Shown one piece after another: positions 28,938 through 38,305 of a stretch of 46,404 bases of DNA. This stretch comes from Xenorhabdus eapokensis (GTDB lineage: Bacteria > Pseudomonadota > Gammaproteobacteria > Enterobacterales > Enterobacteriaceae). The position numbers and the translations under genes were made by a program. Below the pieces are notes generated by a model. That model made no database searches, had not been told where the DNA came from, and was given only the letters and a program-made list of their open reading frames with translations. The first letter of the stretch is position 1, and every line of letters begins with the position of its first letter. The stretch is from positions 1 through 46,404 of the forward strand of contig NZ_MKGQ01000013.1 of the NCBI RefSeq assembly GCF_001908105.1, read 5' to 3'.

Positions 28938-29002
28938 GAACAGACTCCTTAATCAATAAAACTGGCGAATCAGTCAGTTAGCATGAGGAAAGTAAGTTGA
29001 AT

Positions 29003-29221
29003 TTACGGACGGAACATCTCTTTAGGCAAGATATTAACGGTTCCATGTAGTTCAGACCATACCAACAGAACCTCACCTCGTTCAAGCTGACGTTTCACAT
29101 CCTGCACTTTTTGTTCGAGTGTTTTTTCCTGTTCACCGTAATCCGTACCTTCCCGCAGGACAAAACTTTCAATCAAGTTGTGGAGTGTATCGGCTTCCAA
29201 TTGTTGCCACGGGATAATCAT
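29003..29221 (-). CDS. yheU: YheU family protein (UPF0270)
   Basis: A 72-residue protein with the family pattern [20 protein letters not shown] and [18 protein letters not shown]...[16 protein letters not shown]. The length equals E. coli YheU. The function is unknown. It is probably co-transcribed with prkB 65 nt downstream. In E. coli yheT and kefGB come next; here IS debris follows. Confidence 0.93.
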   Translation of the reverse strand: MIIPWQQLEADTLHNLIESFVLREGTDYGEQEKTLEQKVQDVKRQLERGEVLLVWSELHGTVNILPKEMFRP

Positions 29222-29326
29222 TGTGGTTGCTCCTGAGAATACGGTAATTCATTATCGGGTAAAGTTAGACGTTGCCACTGGGGTTGTAGTCTGGGATTCA
29301 TAATGAATTGATTTCATGATTAGGGA

Positions 29327-29520
29327 CTGTTAACGTTTTGTGAAGGATTATGACAAGCCTGAACACCGTTTGACCTTGGAAGGTATTCCAGTCAGCGCTT
29401 GGGCAGTGGCAAATCAGCTTTGTTTTGGTCAGGTGAAAGTGTCGGATAAATCAAACGAAATTACTGCATCCTCCCAAACTTCTCGCCTTGCTGGATATTG
29501 AAGGTTCCACAATCACCAAT
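29327..29520 (+). pseudogene. IS5-family scrap joined to an ISAs1-family transposase scrap
   Basis: The first ~55 nt code for RFVKDYDKPEHRLTLEGI, a piece of the N-terminal region of an IS5-family transposase. It is nearly the same as a larger relic in opposite orientation at 30350-30746. At about 29388 the frame passes into PVSAWAVANQLCFGQVKVSD and KSNEIT, the central ISAs1-family transposase motif. After a small frame shift it reads PKLLALLDIEGSTIT, then loses similarity where IDAMG would be expected. So it is a join of two broken elements, neither functional. Confidence 0.75.
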
Positions 29521-29527
29521 AAAACCA

Positions 29528-30214
29528 TCAAAATGGCTCATTTTTGGGTATGTATTGATTCCATAATGCCTCACCTTCTTTACCCTCCCAAGGTGGAGTA
29601 GTAGGTTTGCCCCTCAACCAAAATTGTATTTTTTGTTGAACCCGATAGAGATGCCTATTTCTATAAACCCATCTTAACTCACGCGCAGTGATATCTGACG
29701 CGCTGCCCCAAAAACTAATATATGCTTTTTTTTGCACTACATATACCATGTCTATGCTATCAAGAATAAAATGCACATGCATATCTTTGGTTATTTCGTC
29801 ATCGCTTATGGTTATCCAAGATAATCCCCCCTTGCATTTTCTACCGAATTGTAACATTACGTTAGCATCTATTTTTTCATCTTCTTTTTCTTCCTTTTCT
29901 ATGTCCGCCAAAGATCTTTGGGTAGTGCAATATTTAGGATGCTGATCAAGATATGACATAAAGTTACTTTGGAAACGCCGTTTTTTCCCCAAGGTCATTC
30001 TGTTTTTTTGTTTCTGCCCGCTAACCTTTGTCTCTGCGTCTATTGGAATCACATACTCATCTATTATTCGAGGTCGTACTCTGTACTGATTTATTTTTAG
30101 TTCAATTAGTTGAAATTCATAAACTCCTTTAATGTATTTAAATCTGTCTTCCATTAGTCCACAAATAAGATCACTAGGATAAATTTTTTGCCTAAACGGT
30201 GCATTGAATGGCAT
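29528..30214 (-). CDS. Unknown protein within IS debris
   Basis: A 228-residue soluble protein that I do not recognise. It begins MPFNAPFRQKIYPSDLICGL and has a charged middle (KEEKEDEKIDANVMLQFG) after a basic stretch (KKRRFQSNFMSYLDQHPKYC). The C-terminal third is tryptophan- and arginine-rich (ELRWVYRNRHLYRVQQKIQF, then WLRGKPTTPPWEGKEGEALW). No signal peptide, membrane helix or known catalytic motif is seen. An AAGGAG ribosome site precedes the ATG. Its frame is intact although both flanks are transposase relics, which suggests it arrived as cargo or marks an old insertion. AT-rich codon use differs from the neighbouring core genes. Confidence 0.65.
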   Translation of the reverse strand: MPFNAPFRQKIYPSDLICGLMEDRFKYIKGVYEFQLIELKINQYRVRPRIIDEYVIPIDAETKVSGQKQKNRMTLGKKRRFQSNFMSYLDQHPKYCTTQRSLADIEKEEKEDEKIDANVMLQFGRKCKGGLSWITISDDEITKDMHVHFILDSIDMVYVVQKKAYISFWGSASDITARELRWVYRNRHLYRVQQKIQFWLRGKPTTPPWEGKEGEALWNQYIPKNEPF

Positions 30215-30349
30215 TTTTTTCTCCTTATATTATTATCTTGTTTTTGATAATGGGCTTTTACTTATGTTGGTGTTTTATGCTGAACGAGTCTAATGTTTCC
30301 GCCCTCAGTAAGTTTAGTGATTTATTCTTAATAATTTCTGATTGTTTTT

Positions 30350-30746
30350 ATATTCCTCTGCCAAAGGAAGAAGACCTGCGATACATCGGAATATGACTTC
30401 TGGAAGCCTGACTATCGTACACTTTGTCAGTTATCACAAAGTCCGAAGGGAGGAGTGTTCGAATAAATTTTCAGTATGGACAATATCATGCGCTTGTCCT
30501 CCGGACAATACTGCCATTAATAAACAACCATTCCCTATCGATAAACTCAGATAACTATTTGAAAATTAGTTATAAAATCCCTTTCTTTGACCAGACATTA
30601 AAACGCGAAAAGACACTATTCCATTTGTCGGATTCTGTCGGTAAATCGCGCCAAGGAATGTTCGTTTTCATTAGATAAAGAATGCCTTCCAAAGTCAAAT
30701 AGTATTCAGGCTTGTCATAATCCTTCGCTAAACGTCGACAGTCCTA
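30350..30746 (-). pseudogene. IS5-family transposase relic
   Basis: The minus strand reads RLAKDYDKPEYYLTLEGILY, then LMKTNIPWRDLPTESDKWNS and VFSRFNVWSKKGIL followed by a stop: the DUF4096 N-terminal part of IS5-family transposases (LEGVLWILRTGAPWRDLP...WSKKG). After stops and frame changes it continues LSEFIDREWLFINGSIVRRTSA (first DDE Asp region, D.EWLMIDGT) and VITDKVYDSQASRSHIP (second DDE region, ADKAYDS). The Glu part is missing. No functional product is possible. Open frames on the opposite strand here are shadows. Confidence 0.78.
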
Positions 30747-30826
30747 TTATCTTGTATATGAAATAACATCCTGTTATTTTTCTTGAAAAGAAATGCCAAC
30801 TAACTGGGTGAGAGGGGAATCTACCC

Positions 30827-31432
30827 ATGACTTTAAGCCTGATATTTTCGCTTAGTATATTTATGTTTATTTCCGCTGTCACACCAGGACCAAATAATTT
30901 GTTACTGACATCATCGGGAGCTAATTTTGGTATTCGCCGCTCTATCCCGCTTTGTCTGGGCATTATTCTGGGAATGCAGACTATTTTGCTGCTGTCTGCG
31001 TTTGGTGTTGCGGCGTTATTGTTGATTTATCCTGCTATACACATGGGGCTGAAAATACTCGGATGTCTGTATTTATTATGGCTAGCCTGGAAAACAGCCA
31101 CTTCACATTATACGCGGCTGGACACCACAACGTCGGCAGGAGAGCCAATCAAAATTTACCAAGGTTGGTTATTGCAGTTCTTGAATCCCAAAACATGGTT
31201 GATGGGATTGGGAGCCATCAGTAGTTACAGTCTGGCTGGAGAGCTGTATAACCATTCCATTTTTGTTATCAGTATCGTGATGTTAATCGTCAATACCCTT
31301 GCGGGTGCAATCTGGCTTGTGCTCGGTTCACTGATAGGTCAGTTACTGAAAAGCCGTCGCGCGTGGTTTACATTCAATATCGCAATGGGTGTCCTGACTG
31401 CCGCTTGTGTGCCTTTAATCTGGTTTGGCTGA
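30827..31432 (+). CDS. LysE/RhtB-family amino acid exporter
   Basis: A 201-residue membrane protein with about six hydrophobic segments and the family signature near the N-terminus (FMFISAVTPGPNNLLLTSSG, with GANFGIRRSIP following). The central LQFLNPKTWLMGLGAI also fits. LysE/RhtB proteins export amino acids or related small molecules from the cytoplasm. AGAGGGG lies upstream of the ATG. It resembles the cysteine/O-acetylserine exporter branch, but substrate cannot be told from sequence. It stands alone just after the IS debris and converges on murP. Confidence 0.88.
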   Translation: MTLSLIFSLSIFMFISAVTPGPNNLLLTSSGANFGIRRSIPLCLGIILGMQTILLLSAFGVAALLLIYPAIHMGLKILGCLYLLWLAWKTATSHYTRLDTTTSAGEPIKIYQGWLLQFLNPKTWLMGLGAISSYSLAGELYNHSIFVISIVMLIVNTLAGAIWLVLGSLIGQLLKSRRAWFTFNIAMGVLTAACVPLIWFG

Positions 31433-31435
31433 GCT

Positions 31436-32902
31436 TTAACTTAAGTCGATATTTTTGCTGCCGAAGAGTAGCGTTAGTGTGAAGCCAGCGATATAAGAGA
31501 CGATTAGTCCGGCACCATATATTGCCATGCCCGTGAAGATGCCGCTGTTGGATGTCATCAGCGGCAGGGCAACCAGCCCGGAAGGGCCGAAAACGCTATT
31601 TAATCCGACAGGCCATCCCCACCAGGCAATCAGGCCGATAAAAAAGCCACCTACGGCACCGCCGAGACAGGCGGTGACAAAAGGTTTGACGCGGGGAAGT
31701 GTGACGCCATAGATCAAAGGCTCTCCAATTCCCAGTAAACCTGGAAGGATGGCGCCTTTGATCTGAGTACGGAGCAAAGCCCCTTTTTGGGCTTTGGCAT
31801 ATAACGCCAGTGCAGAGCCTACTTGCCCCGCCCCTGCCATCGCCAGAATGGGAAAAAGGGAATTAAATCCTTGTGCTTCCATCAAAGCAAAATAGACGGG
31901 GACAAAGCCCTGATGCACACCAAACATCACGGCGATTAGGAATAGCCCTGCCAAAATGGCTGTACCGAACGGATTGCCATTCAAGTTCATAAATAGCCAT
32001 GACATCATGGTAAACAGATAACTTCCGACAGGCATAATGACGATAAATGTGACAGCGCCCATAATAAGTAGGGTGACAGTGGAAGTCAGGATCATATCCA
32101 GATCAGAGGGCATGATTTTGCGGATCTGTTTTTCCACCCAGGCACCGAGAATACAGGCAATCAGTATCCCGATAATATTGCCTCGCGGGTCAATGGCGAA
32201 GCCAAAAAAATGGCTGATACCAGCGTAGAAGACACTGGTAGCTGCGGCGTTATAACCCAATACAAATAGAGAAGCGATGATGGCTCCGTTGACTCCAGAT
32301 CCTCCGAATGACTTTTGGGTATTGTAGCCAATCAAGATACCGAAGAAACTGAACATGCCTTTGCTGAAAATTTTCAGATAGCCAACCATCTCAACCAATA
32401 TAGCGTTGGGATGAGTGACTTCTTTAATAAAAACTTGTTCCAACATAGTAGCAAAGCCTAATAACAGGCCAACGGCGATAAATCCTGGGATCAGGGGAGT
32501 AAAGATGGTGGCAAATTTAGCCAGAAATTTATGGACTGAACGGGTTTGCTTTTCTTTGAGGTGTTTTTTGTTCGAGGTGGAGATATTTTTTAGCGTGTCA
32601 GAATGGGGTTTAGCAGAGGAAAATGCAGAACCACGGGGATGACGTGTGTCACTTAACAGCGTTTTCATCATCTCTGCTGCTGTTTGAGCTTTGCCGGAAC
32701 CAAGGACAATTTGCAGTTGATCGTCAGTTTCTATGACGCCTAAGACACCGACAACCTTCTTCAGCCTGAATATATCGGCAAGTGAATCATCCCGTAGAGT
32801 CAACCGCAGGCGGGTCATGCAATTTCCACAGCGTACAACATTATCCGGCCCGCCAATGGCGTTGAGTATTTCCTCCAACATTTCCTGACGAATTTTAGCC
32901 AT
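31436..32902 (-). CDS. murP: PTS N-acetylmuramic acid transporter EIIBC (MurP)
   Basis: A 488-residue fusion (E. coli MurP 474): EIIB at 1-~85 with the phosphorylated Cys28 in [14 protein letters not shown], a charged linker (~85-125), then the EIIC membrane domain with ~10 helices and the family loop [18 protein letters not shown]. It imports MurNAc and phosphorylates it to MurNAc-6-P using phosphate from an EIIA supplied elsewhere (Crr in E. coli). No EIIA domain is fused. murQ lies 28 nt upstream on the same strand, which supports MurNAc over other glucose-type sugars. Confidence 0.92.
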   Translation of the reverse strand: MAKIRQEMLEEILNAIGGPDNVVRCGNCMTRLRLTLRDDSLADIFRLKKVVGVLGVIETDDQLQIVLGSGKAQTAAEMMKTLLSDTRHPRGSAFSSAKPHSDTLKNISTSNKKHLKEKQTRSVHKFLAKFATIFTPLIPGFIAVGLLLGFATMLEQVFIKEVTHPNAILVEMVGYLKIFSKGMFSFFGILIGYNTQKSFGGSGVNGAIIASLFVLGYNAAATSVFYAGISHFFGFAIDPRGNIIGILIACILGAWVEKQIRKIMPSDLDMILTSTVTLLIMGAVTFIVIMPVGSYLFTMMSWLFMNLNGNPFGTAILAGLFLIAVMFGVHQGFVPVYFALMEAQGFNSLFPILAMAGAGQVGSALALYAKAQKGALLRTQIKGAILPGLLGIGEPLIYGVTLPRVKPFVTACLGGAVGGFFIGLIAWWGWPVGLNSVFGPSGLVALPLMTSNSGIFTGMAIYGAGLIVSYIAGFTLTLLFGSKNIDLS

Positions 32903-32930
32903 TGAAATCCCCCTTCTAAAGAGGTAATGA

Positions 32931-33839
32931 TTATCGGTCTGCTGAGATAGCTGGCCGGATAAGCCCTTGGTGTTCAGCCAGTAATGTTTTAGCCTCTTCG
33001 GCGCTGACGCCCGATAAAATCATTACGATTGCGGTCTTGCAATGACCACCACAGGTGTTTAAGGCCTGTTCTGCCATTTCTCTGCTGCATTCAGTGGCAG
33101 CCATGACGATATTTTTCTGGCGTTCGATTAATTTGGCATTGGTAGCTTCTACGTCAACCATTAAATTACCATATACCTTGCCAATACGGATCATGGCGCC
33201 TGTTGTGATCATATTCAGTATCAATTTTTGTGCCGTTCCTGCCTTCATGCGGGATGAGCCTGTTATCACTTCTGGCCCCACGACGGGCGTGATGGCAATA
33301 TCAGCCAATTGCACCATTGGGCTGTCTGGATTGCAACTGATACAGGCGATAGTGGCACCCACTGATTTGGCATATTCCATTGCACCTAATACATAAGGTG
33401 TCCGGCCACTGGCAGCGATCCCTACCAGCACATCTCTTGGGTTAAAGTGTAAAGCCTTAAGATCTTCTGTACCTAATTGCCGATTATCTTCTGCATTTTC
33501 GACAGCTTTCAGAATGGCTTGATGCCCTCCGGCAATTAAGCCGATTACCTGCTCTGGTTTTGTACCATAGGTTGGTGGGCATTCACTGGCATCCAGGATA
33601 CCTAAGCGCCCAGATGTGCCGGCTCCACTATAGAGTAAGCGCCCACCCTGACGAAATGCCTCGGCAACTTTATCAACCACATTGGCAACTTGAGGTAGTG
33701 TTTTTTCAACAGCAATAGCCACTTTTTTATCTTCATCGTTGATAACACGCAGCATATCAAGAGTTGAGAGTTGATCAATGTGGGTACTGGCGGGGTTACG
33801 ACTCTCTGTTATCATATTGCTCAAGTCGATTTTCATCAT
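32931..33839 (-). CDS. murQ: N-acetylmuramic acid 6-phosphate etherase
   Basis: A 302-residue SIS-domain enzyme (E. coli 298) that cleaves the lactyl ether of MurNAc-6-P, giving GlcNAc-6-P and D-lactate in cell-wall recycling. Seen: [20 protein letters not shown] with the active-site Glu, KAVENAEDN with the second Glu, [15 protein letters not shown], and [17 protein letters not shown]. It starts MMKIDLSNM; either Met is possible. It is first gene of murQ-murP. The usual repressor gene murR is not adjacent. Confidence 0.95.
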   Translation of the reverse strand: MMKIDLSNMITESRNPASTHIDQLSTLDMLRVINDEDKKVAIAVEKTLPQVANVVDKVAEAFRQGGRLLYSGAGTSGRLGILDASECPPTYGTKPEQVIGLIAGGHQAILKAVENAEDNRQLGTEDLKALHFNPRDVLVGIAASGRTPYVLGAMEYAKSVGATIACISCNPDSPMVQLADIAITPVVGPEVITGSSRMKAGTAQKLILNMITTGAMIRIGKVYGNLMVDVEATNAKLIERQKNIVMAATECSREMAEQALNTCGGHCKTAIVMILSGVSAEEAKTLLAEHQGLIRPAISADR

Positions 33840-33989
33840 TTTTCTGCCATATTTTGTCGAAATTAAGAAGTGATTTATGTAGGTCAGATTATCTTACTGA
33901 GCATTTAATATAAAATATACCCTAAAATAGATTAAAAACACTATTTTTCGCTTTCTCTTTTATACGGGGAAATTGTCGATATTATGTTT

Positions 33990-34032
33990 AAAGGAGGTTT
34001 CTTAGATGACTGAGCGACTGGAGAAGGAATAA
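33990..34032 (+). other. Mini-ORF (MTERLEKE) with consensus ribosome site
   Basis: AAAGGAGGT at 33990-33998 is followed 7 nt later by ATG and eight codons, then TAA. So strong a ribosome site on so short a frame suggests either the front of a deleted gene or a leader peptide; neither can be shown. Confidence 0.3.
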
Positions 34033-34786
34033 AATTATATACTATATTGGTCATCAATTTGGTTCTGTTTGTGTTTTTTATTTTTTCGATAAAAATCAAA
34101 ATGCTTTATTCATAAAATGGCAGGCTAATACAGAATATTCTGATATAAAAAACATCAAGAGCTTGTTAAGAATAGGTGTATCTTATCATTAGTAACACAC
34201 GATAAAGCCTGCTATTGTCATATTGCTGTTTTTTTGATATCACGTTTATGAGCGGTGTTTTTTACTCGTTTTATGATGGTTTCTATCATTATTGTTGTAT
34301 TTAATATAGCACCTTAAATTAATCTCCTTATTAACACGCAATAAGAGTAAATATTAAAATGACCAGAAAAGCAAAACAGGGATGAGTTATTAGTAATATA
34401 ATGAATATAAACTATATGCTGTTTGTTACATTATACGAGCAAACCAGACATATATACTTTTCTTTATATTGATCAATGAGATTATTCACACAATAATTTC
34501 GTAGAATGATGTTTTTGTCTTTCATGATCTTTGGTGTTTTCTTTATTAAATTATCAATAAGTTAAATTTATGAAACTGTGGCGTGGTGTTCATTATCTTT
34601 ATCCAGCGTGGCTTTAAACTTAAAAACATTAATAACATTGTAGTTTAAAAAATGAAACAGCATGTTAAATAATATTAGCAACAAGGAGTGGTGCTTATTT
34701 TGTCAAAATAATTAGTTACTTTTGAAATTGTCTTTGAATGAAATTAGTGTGTAATAATAATAAATTTTTTGCGAATTTTTCCCTTA

Positions 34787-34809
34787 TTAACTAACATTTT
34801 ATTAGTTAA
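34787..34809 (+). promoter_or_regulatory. Palindrome upstream of the LysR gene
   Basis: TTAACTAA-N7-TTAGTTAA, a perfect 8-bp dyad centred ~123 nt before the regulator start, followed by a direct repeat TTTGACCATTTGACC. Spacing and location suit an autoregulatory operator; this is inference. Confidence 0.4.
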
Positions 34810-34920
34810 CATTTTGACCATTTGACCTGATAAAACCTTTGGCAAAACACTAAGTTAAAATGCTATCACCATGAATCTGTAATGTTTTGTAGTTATTTAA
34901 CAATCATTGGGCTAAAGAAC

Positions 34921-35814
34921 ATGGATATACGCAATCTTGAAGCTTTTATCATTTTGGCTGAAACTCTTAATTATCATAAGGCTTCTAAAAGGCTCTATCT
35001 TTCCCAGCCCGCCTTGACGAAGAAAATCCACGGGCTGGAAGATATTCTTGGTGCGTCACTATTTACAAGAGGACCAAGTGGAACAAGGTTGACAGATTTT
35101 GGGCAGAAGACATTGGAAAATGCCCGAAAGTTTTTAACTCACTATGAACACTTCAAAAGTCAGGTTCATTTTGATTCAAAAGAGGATAAGGTCAGGCATT
35201 TATATGTTGGCTCTTGTTTTCCTATCCACAATTATTCTCAAATAGAGAAGCAGATTGTGGAAAAGAAAGAGAATGTTGTGCTGTCATTGGTGACGGGGCT
35301 GTCAGTTGAACAGCAAATAAATTTACTGAATGCGGGGATGCTACATATTGCAGTGATGCCACTATCATCTATTAATGCTCAATTAGAGTCCAAAAAGGTA
35401 TTTACCGAAAAATTGGTCTATATCTTTAAGAAGGGCAGTTATTTGGTATCTAAATTTAGAACAGTCTTAAATAAGTTTGAAAATGGGATTATTCCGACAA
35501 ATTCATCAGAAAAAGAAGAGGTGGTTGAGTTAACAGATTATTTTAATGTTTTTCCTATTTATACGGGTAATAATATGAATTTGCTATTAAAAACAAATGA
35601 TATCATGTTGATAATAAAGATGATTATAAAAAATAGTGCCTATACATGTGTACCTAAACGCATTATTAGTGCTATTCCTGAGTACTATATGAATTCTTTA
35701 GAAGTTGTTGAAACGGGTAAAAAAATTGATCTTGGTGTGGTATGGGCAAAATCCATGGATGAGGCTTTGATTGAGGATGCTGAAAACTTCTCTACCTTAG
35801 TTGCTAATGTATAA
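34921..35814 (+). CDS. LysR-family transcriptional regulator
   Basis: A 297-residue protein, usual LTTR length, started at MDIRNLEAFIILAET. The N-terminal winged HTH is clear (NYHKASKRLYLSQPALTKKI, then LEDILGASLFTRGPSGTRLT). The co-inducer domain from about residue 90 is divergent, Asn/Lys-rich and AT-rich in codon use, unlike the core genes around it, which suggests acquisition. No partner gene is adjacent: murQ is 1.1 kb away on the other strand and yheS converges on it. The regulated genes and ligand are unknown. Confidence 0.9.
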   Translation: MDIRNLEAFIILAETLNYHKASKRLYLSQPALTKKIHGLEDILGASLFTRGPSGTRLTDFGQKTLENARKFLTHYEHFKSQVHFDSKEDKVRHLYVGSCFPIHNYSQIEKQIVEKKENVVLSLVTGLSVEQQINLLNAGMLHIAVMPLSSINAQLESKKVFTEKLVYIFKKGSYLVSKFRTVLNKFENGIIPTNSSEKEEVVELTDYFNVFPIYTGNNMNLLLKTNDIMLIIKMIIKNSAYTCVPKRIISAIPEYYMNSLEVVETGKKIDLGVVWAKSMDEALIEDAENFSTLVANV

Positions 35815-36040
35815 CTCAGTGATTATTGTTTGTTTTATGTAGGATGTTTTCATTTGGTCTCTTATGATAATCAAATTTGAGGATAACTTGTAAAAATTTT
35901 CTCAGTAAGGCGTGCAAAATGAGAATGAGCACCTTAAACATTTTTCAATTATAAATAATCTTCTGCGTATATAGATGGATTTATTATTTTTTACGGCGAG
36001 TATTTTAGTTGTTTACAAGCAATGATGGGATAAGGGAAGA

Positions 36041-36080
36041 GGGGATAATCGGGTATTGAATGATAAGACCGATTATCCCC
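36041..36080. other. 12-bp perfect hairpin between the LysR gene and yheS
   Basis: GGGGATAATCGG and CCGATTATCCCC pair perfectly across a 16-nt loop, just past the yheS stop. There is no T-run on either strand. It probably acts as a 3' end barrier for convergent transcripts. Confidence 0.5.
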
Positions 36081-36100
36081 ACACGCTTACACCTAAAAGA

Positions 36101-38056
36101 TTAACTGATTCCTTGACTCGCGTTAAATACGGCTGTCACTTGTTCAAGCTGTTCCTGGATATCTAACCATTCCATTTCGGTATCTTCCAGTTTAGATTTT
36201 GTTTGCGTTTGTTGATGCAGACATTCCGTTAGCTCGGTTTTACGCTCAGTATCGTAAAGTGTGTTGTCTGACAGCTTTTCTTCTAATTCCAGCAACGCCG
36301 TACCCAGTTTTTCCATCTGTTTTTCAAGGGCTGTAAGCTGTTTGCGCAATGGCTGCGTTTGGTTACGGAATTCAGCTTCACGCCGTTTTTGATCTTTACG
36401 CTCTTGAGCACTGTAATTTTGAGTATTATTTGCTGAAGATTCGCTCTCTGATTTTTCTTTTTCCTGGCTATCCCGCATTTGTTGGCGTTGTAGTTCAGTT
36501 AACCATTGCTGGTAATCTTCTAAATCGCCTTTAAAAAGTTCTACTTTGCCATCATGCACCAGATAAAGCTCATCTGTTGTAGAGCGCAGTAAGTGCCTGT
36601 CATGCGAGACGACGACCAGAGCGCCTTCGAAATCAATAAGTGCTTCAGTCAATGCCTGTCTCATGTCGAGATCAAGATGGTTGGTCGGTTCGTCAAGCAG
36701 AAGGAGGTTAGGACGCTGCCAGACAATTAGCGCCAGTACCAAACGGGCTTTTTCACCACCGGAAAAACGTCCGCTTGGATCGGTCACTTGATCGCCTTTG
36801 AAGCCAAACCCTCCCAGATAATCCCGAAGCTGTTGCTCCGTCTCTTGGGGAGCGATTCGGGCTAAATGTTGTAATGGAGATTCATCTGCCCGCAGGTATT
36901 CTAATTGGTGCTGTGCGAAGTAACCCAGCTTAATGCCTTTCGATAAGGCAATTTCTCCTTGCTGAGGTGCAAGCTCGCCTGCCAGCAATTTGATCAACGT
37001 GGATTTACCCGCACCATTGCGACCTAGCAGGCCGATCCGTGAACCCGGCACCAGATTTAATTTAATCGAGTTCAATACCGTTTTTTCACCATAGCCAGCA
37101 CTGACTTTATCCATGTTTAAGAGTGGATTTGGCAGATTATCCGGCTGGCGGAAACTGAAATGGAAAGGGTTATCAACATGAGCAGGAGCGATAAGCTCCA
37201 TGCGTTCCAGCATTTTGATGCGGCTTTGTGCCTGTTTTGCTTTAGAGGCTTTGGCGCGGAAGCGGTCAATATAGCTCTGCAAATGTGCCACTTTTTCCTG
37301 TTGGCTTTGGTATAGCGCCTGTTGCTGGGCAAATTTGGCCGCACGTTGCCGTTCGAAGGAAGAGTAGTTGCCGGTATATTCGTACAGATCCTGCTGCTCA
37401 ATATGCAGAATTTTATCAATGATTGGATCGAGAAAATCGCGATCGTGGGAAATGAGGATCAGGGTGCCGGTATAACTTTTTAACCATTTTTCCAGCCAGA
37501 TAACCGCGTCCAGATCAAGGTGGTTGGTCGGCTCGTCGAGTAATAGCAGATCAGAGCGGCAGATCAGTGCTTGTGCCAGGTTGAGGCGCATACGCCAACC
37601 ACCAGAGAATGAACGTACAGGTTGTTCTAGCTGAGTCTGGGAAAAACCTAATCCATGCAGCAGACTAGCGGCTCTGGCGCGAATTGTCCATGCCTGAATA
37701 GTATCAAGCAAGCCATGAAGATGGGCGATGGCGTGACCGTCATTTTGTTCATTGGCTATTTTGAGTTTTTGTTCCAGTTGCCGGAATTCGCGGTCACCAT
37801 CAATAACATATTCTAGGGCTGATGTTTCCAGGGCTGGAGTTTCCTGATTAACCCAGGCCAGTGCCCAATTATTGGGAAATGTGACAGAACCACTTTCAGC
37901 CTGAAGTTCATCTTTCAGTAATGAAAGCAGGGTAGATTTACCACAGCCATTTTTGCCAACTAATCCTACTTTTTGTCCAGGATTGATGGTTGCGTTGGCG
38001 TTATCCAGCAGGACGCGAATACCACGACGGATTTGCAGTGAAGAGAAAACAATCAT
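36101..38056 (-). CDS. yheS: ABC-F family ATPase YheS
   Basis: A 651-residue soluble ABC-F protein (E. coli YheS 637) with two ATPase domains: Walker A GLVGKNGCGKSTLLSLL near 35 and GLLGRNGAGKSTLIKLL near 344; signatures VRSFSGGWRMRLNLA and GRFSGGEKARLVLA; Walker B LLLLDEPTNHLDLD in both. Between them lies the P-site tRNA interaction motif linker (SSFERQRAAKFAQQQALYQS), and the C-terminus is a charged coiled coil. ABC-F proteins act on ribosomes to relieve stalled translation. There are no membrane segments. In E. coli it is flanked by kefG and yheT; here both are absent. Confidence 0.95.
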   Translation of the reverse strand: MIVFSSLQIRRGIRVLLDNANATINPGQKVGLVGKNGCGKSTLLSLLKDELQAESGSVTFPNNWALAWVNQETPALETSALEYVIDGDREFRQLEQKLKIANEQNDGHAIAHLHGLLDTIQAWTIRARAASLLHGLGFSQTQLEQPVRSFSGGWRMRLNLAQALICRSDLLLLDEPTNHLDLDAVIWLEKWLKSYTGTLILISHDRDFLDPIIDKILHIEQQDLYEYTGNYSSFERQRAAKFAQQQALYQSQQEKVAHLQSYIDRFRAKASKAKQAQSRIKMLERMELIAPAHVDNPFHFSFRQPDNLPNPLLNMDKVSAGYGEKTVLNSIKLNLVPGSRIGLLGRNGAGKSTLIKLLAGELAPQQGEIALSKGIKLGYFAQHQLEYLRADESPLQHLARIAPQETEQQLRDYLGGFGFKGDQVTDPSGRFSGGEKARLVLALIVWQRPNLLLLDEPTNHLDLDMRQALTEALIDFEGALVVVSHDRHLLRSTTDELYLVHDGKVELFKGDLEDYQQWLTELQRQQMRDSQEKEKSESESSANNTQNYSAQERKDQKRREAEFRNQTQPLRKQLTALEKQMEKLGTALLELEEKLSDNTLYDTERKTELTECLHQQTQTKSKLEDTEMEWLDIQEQLEQVTAVFNASQGIS

Positions 38057-38104
38057 AGATGTCGTCTATATATAATGTGTTAAGTTAATTAATAGTTAGA
38101 TTTA

Positions 38105-38233
38105 TATATCCTTCATCTTTCAAGTTGCTGCTATGTTGACTGTGTTCCCCATACCAATCGTATATTGATATGCATAGTGATCGTTGATGCGTATAGTGAT
38201 CGATGTGCCGCAATTTGAAATCTATTGGGTATA
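38105..38233. repeat. Palindromic/MITE-like intergenic repeat (129 bp)
   Basis: Imperfect 27-bp ends in inverted orientation: 38105-38131 (TATATCC...TTTCAAGTTGCTGC) and 38207-38233 (GCCGCAATTTGAAA...GGGTATA), matching at about 19 of 27 positions. Ends of the type 'TTTCAAGTTGC...' with TATACCC are frequent in intergenic repeats of Xenorhabdus, Photorhabdus and Yersinia as I recall them. The middle holds two copies of a GCRTAGTGATCG unit. It lies between the divergent yheS and yheV genes. Confidence 0.6.
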
Positions 38234-38305
38234 TGTGTTCAATTTTAAGTGCTTGGTGTGCATGGTAGCGGAAAATAAGTGTTCTGACACGTCTTAGGGG
38301 GAATT

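Larger units (their letters stand above)
33840..34920. other. 1.08-kb AT-rich non-coding region between murQ and a LysR gene
   Basis: No convincing gene on either strand. It holds the murQ promoter side, a mini-ORF at 34006-34032 with a perfect ribosome site, and, near the LysR gene, a palindrome TTAACTAA-N7-TTAGTTAA (34787-34809). Base composition is strikingly AT-rich. murR, expected divergent from murQ in enterics, was not recognised. Confidence 0.6.

Noticed and set aside
30208..30678. Two + strand small open frames (62 and 84 codons)
   Set aside because: They lie over or beside the IS5 transposase relic on the minus strand and show no family pattern; the minus strand reading is recognisable.
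29322..30746. Terminal inverted repeats of one intact insertion sequence
   Set aside because: The repeat arms are protein-coding: both translate to the same IS5-transposase segment pointing inwards, and the left arm runs into a different (ISAs1) family. Two inverted relics explain it better. No clear target duplication was seen.
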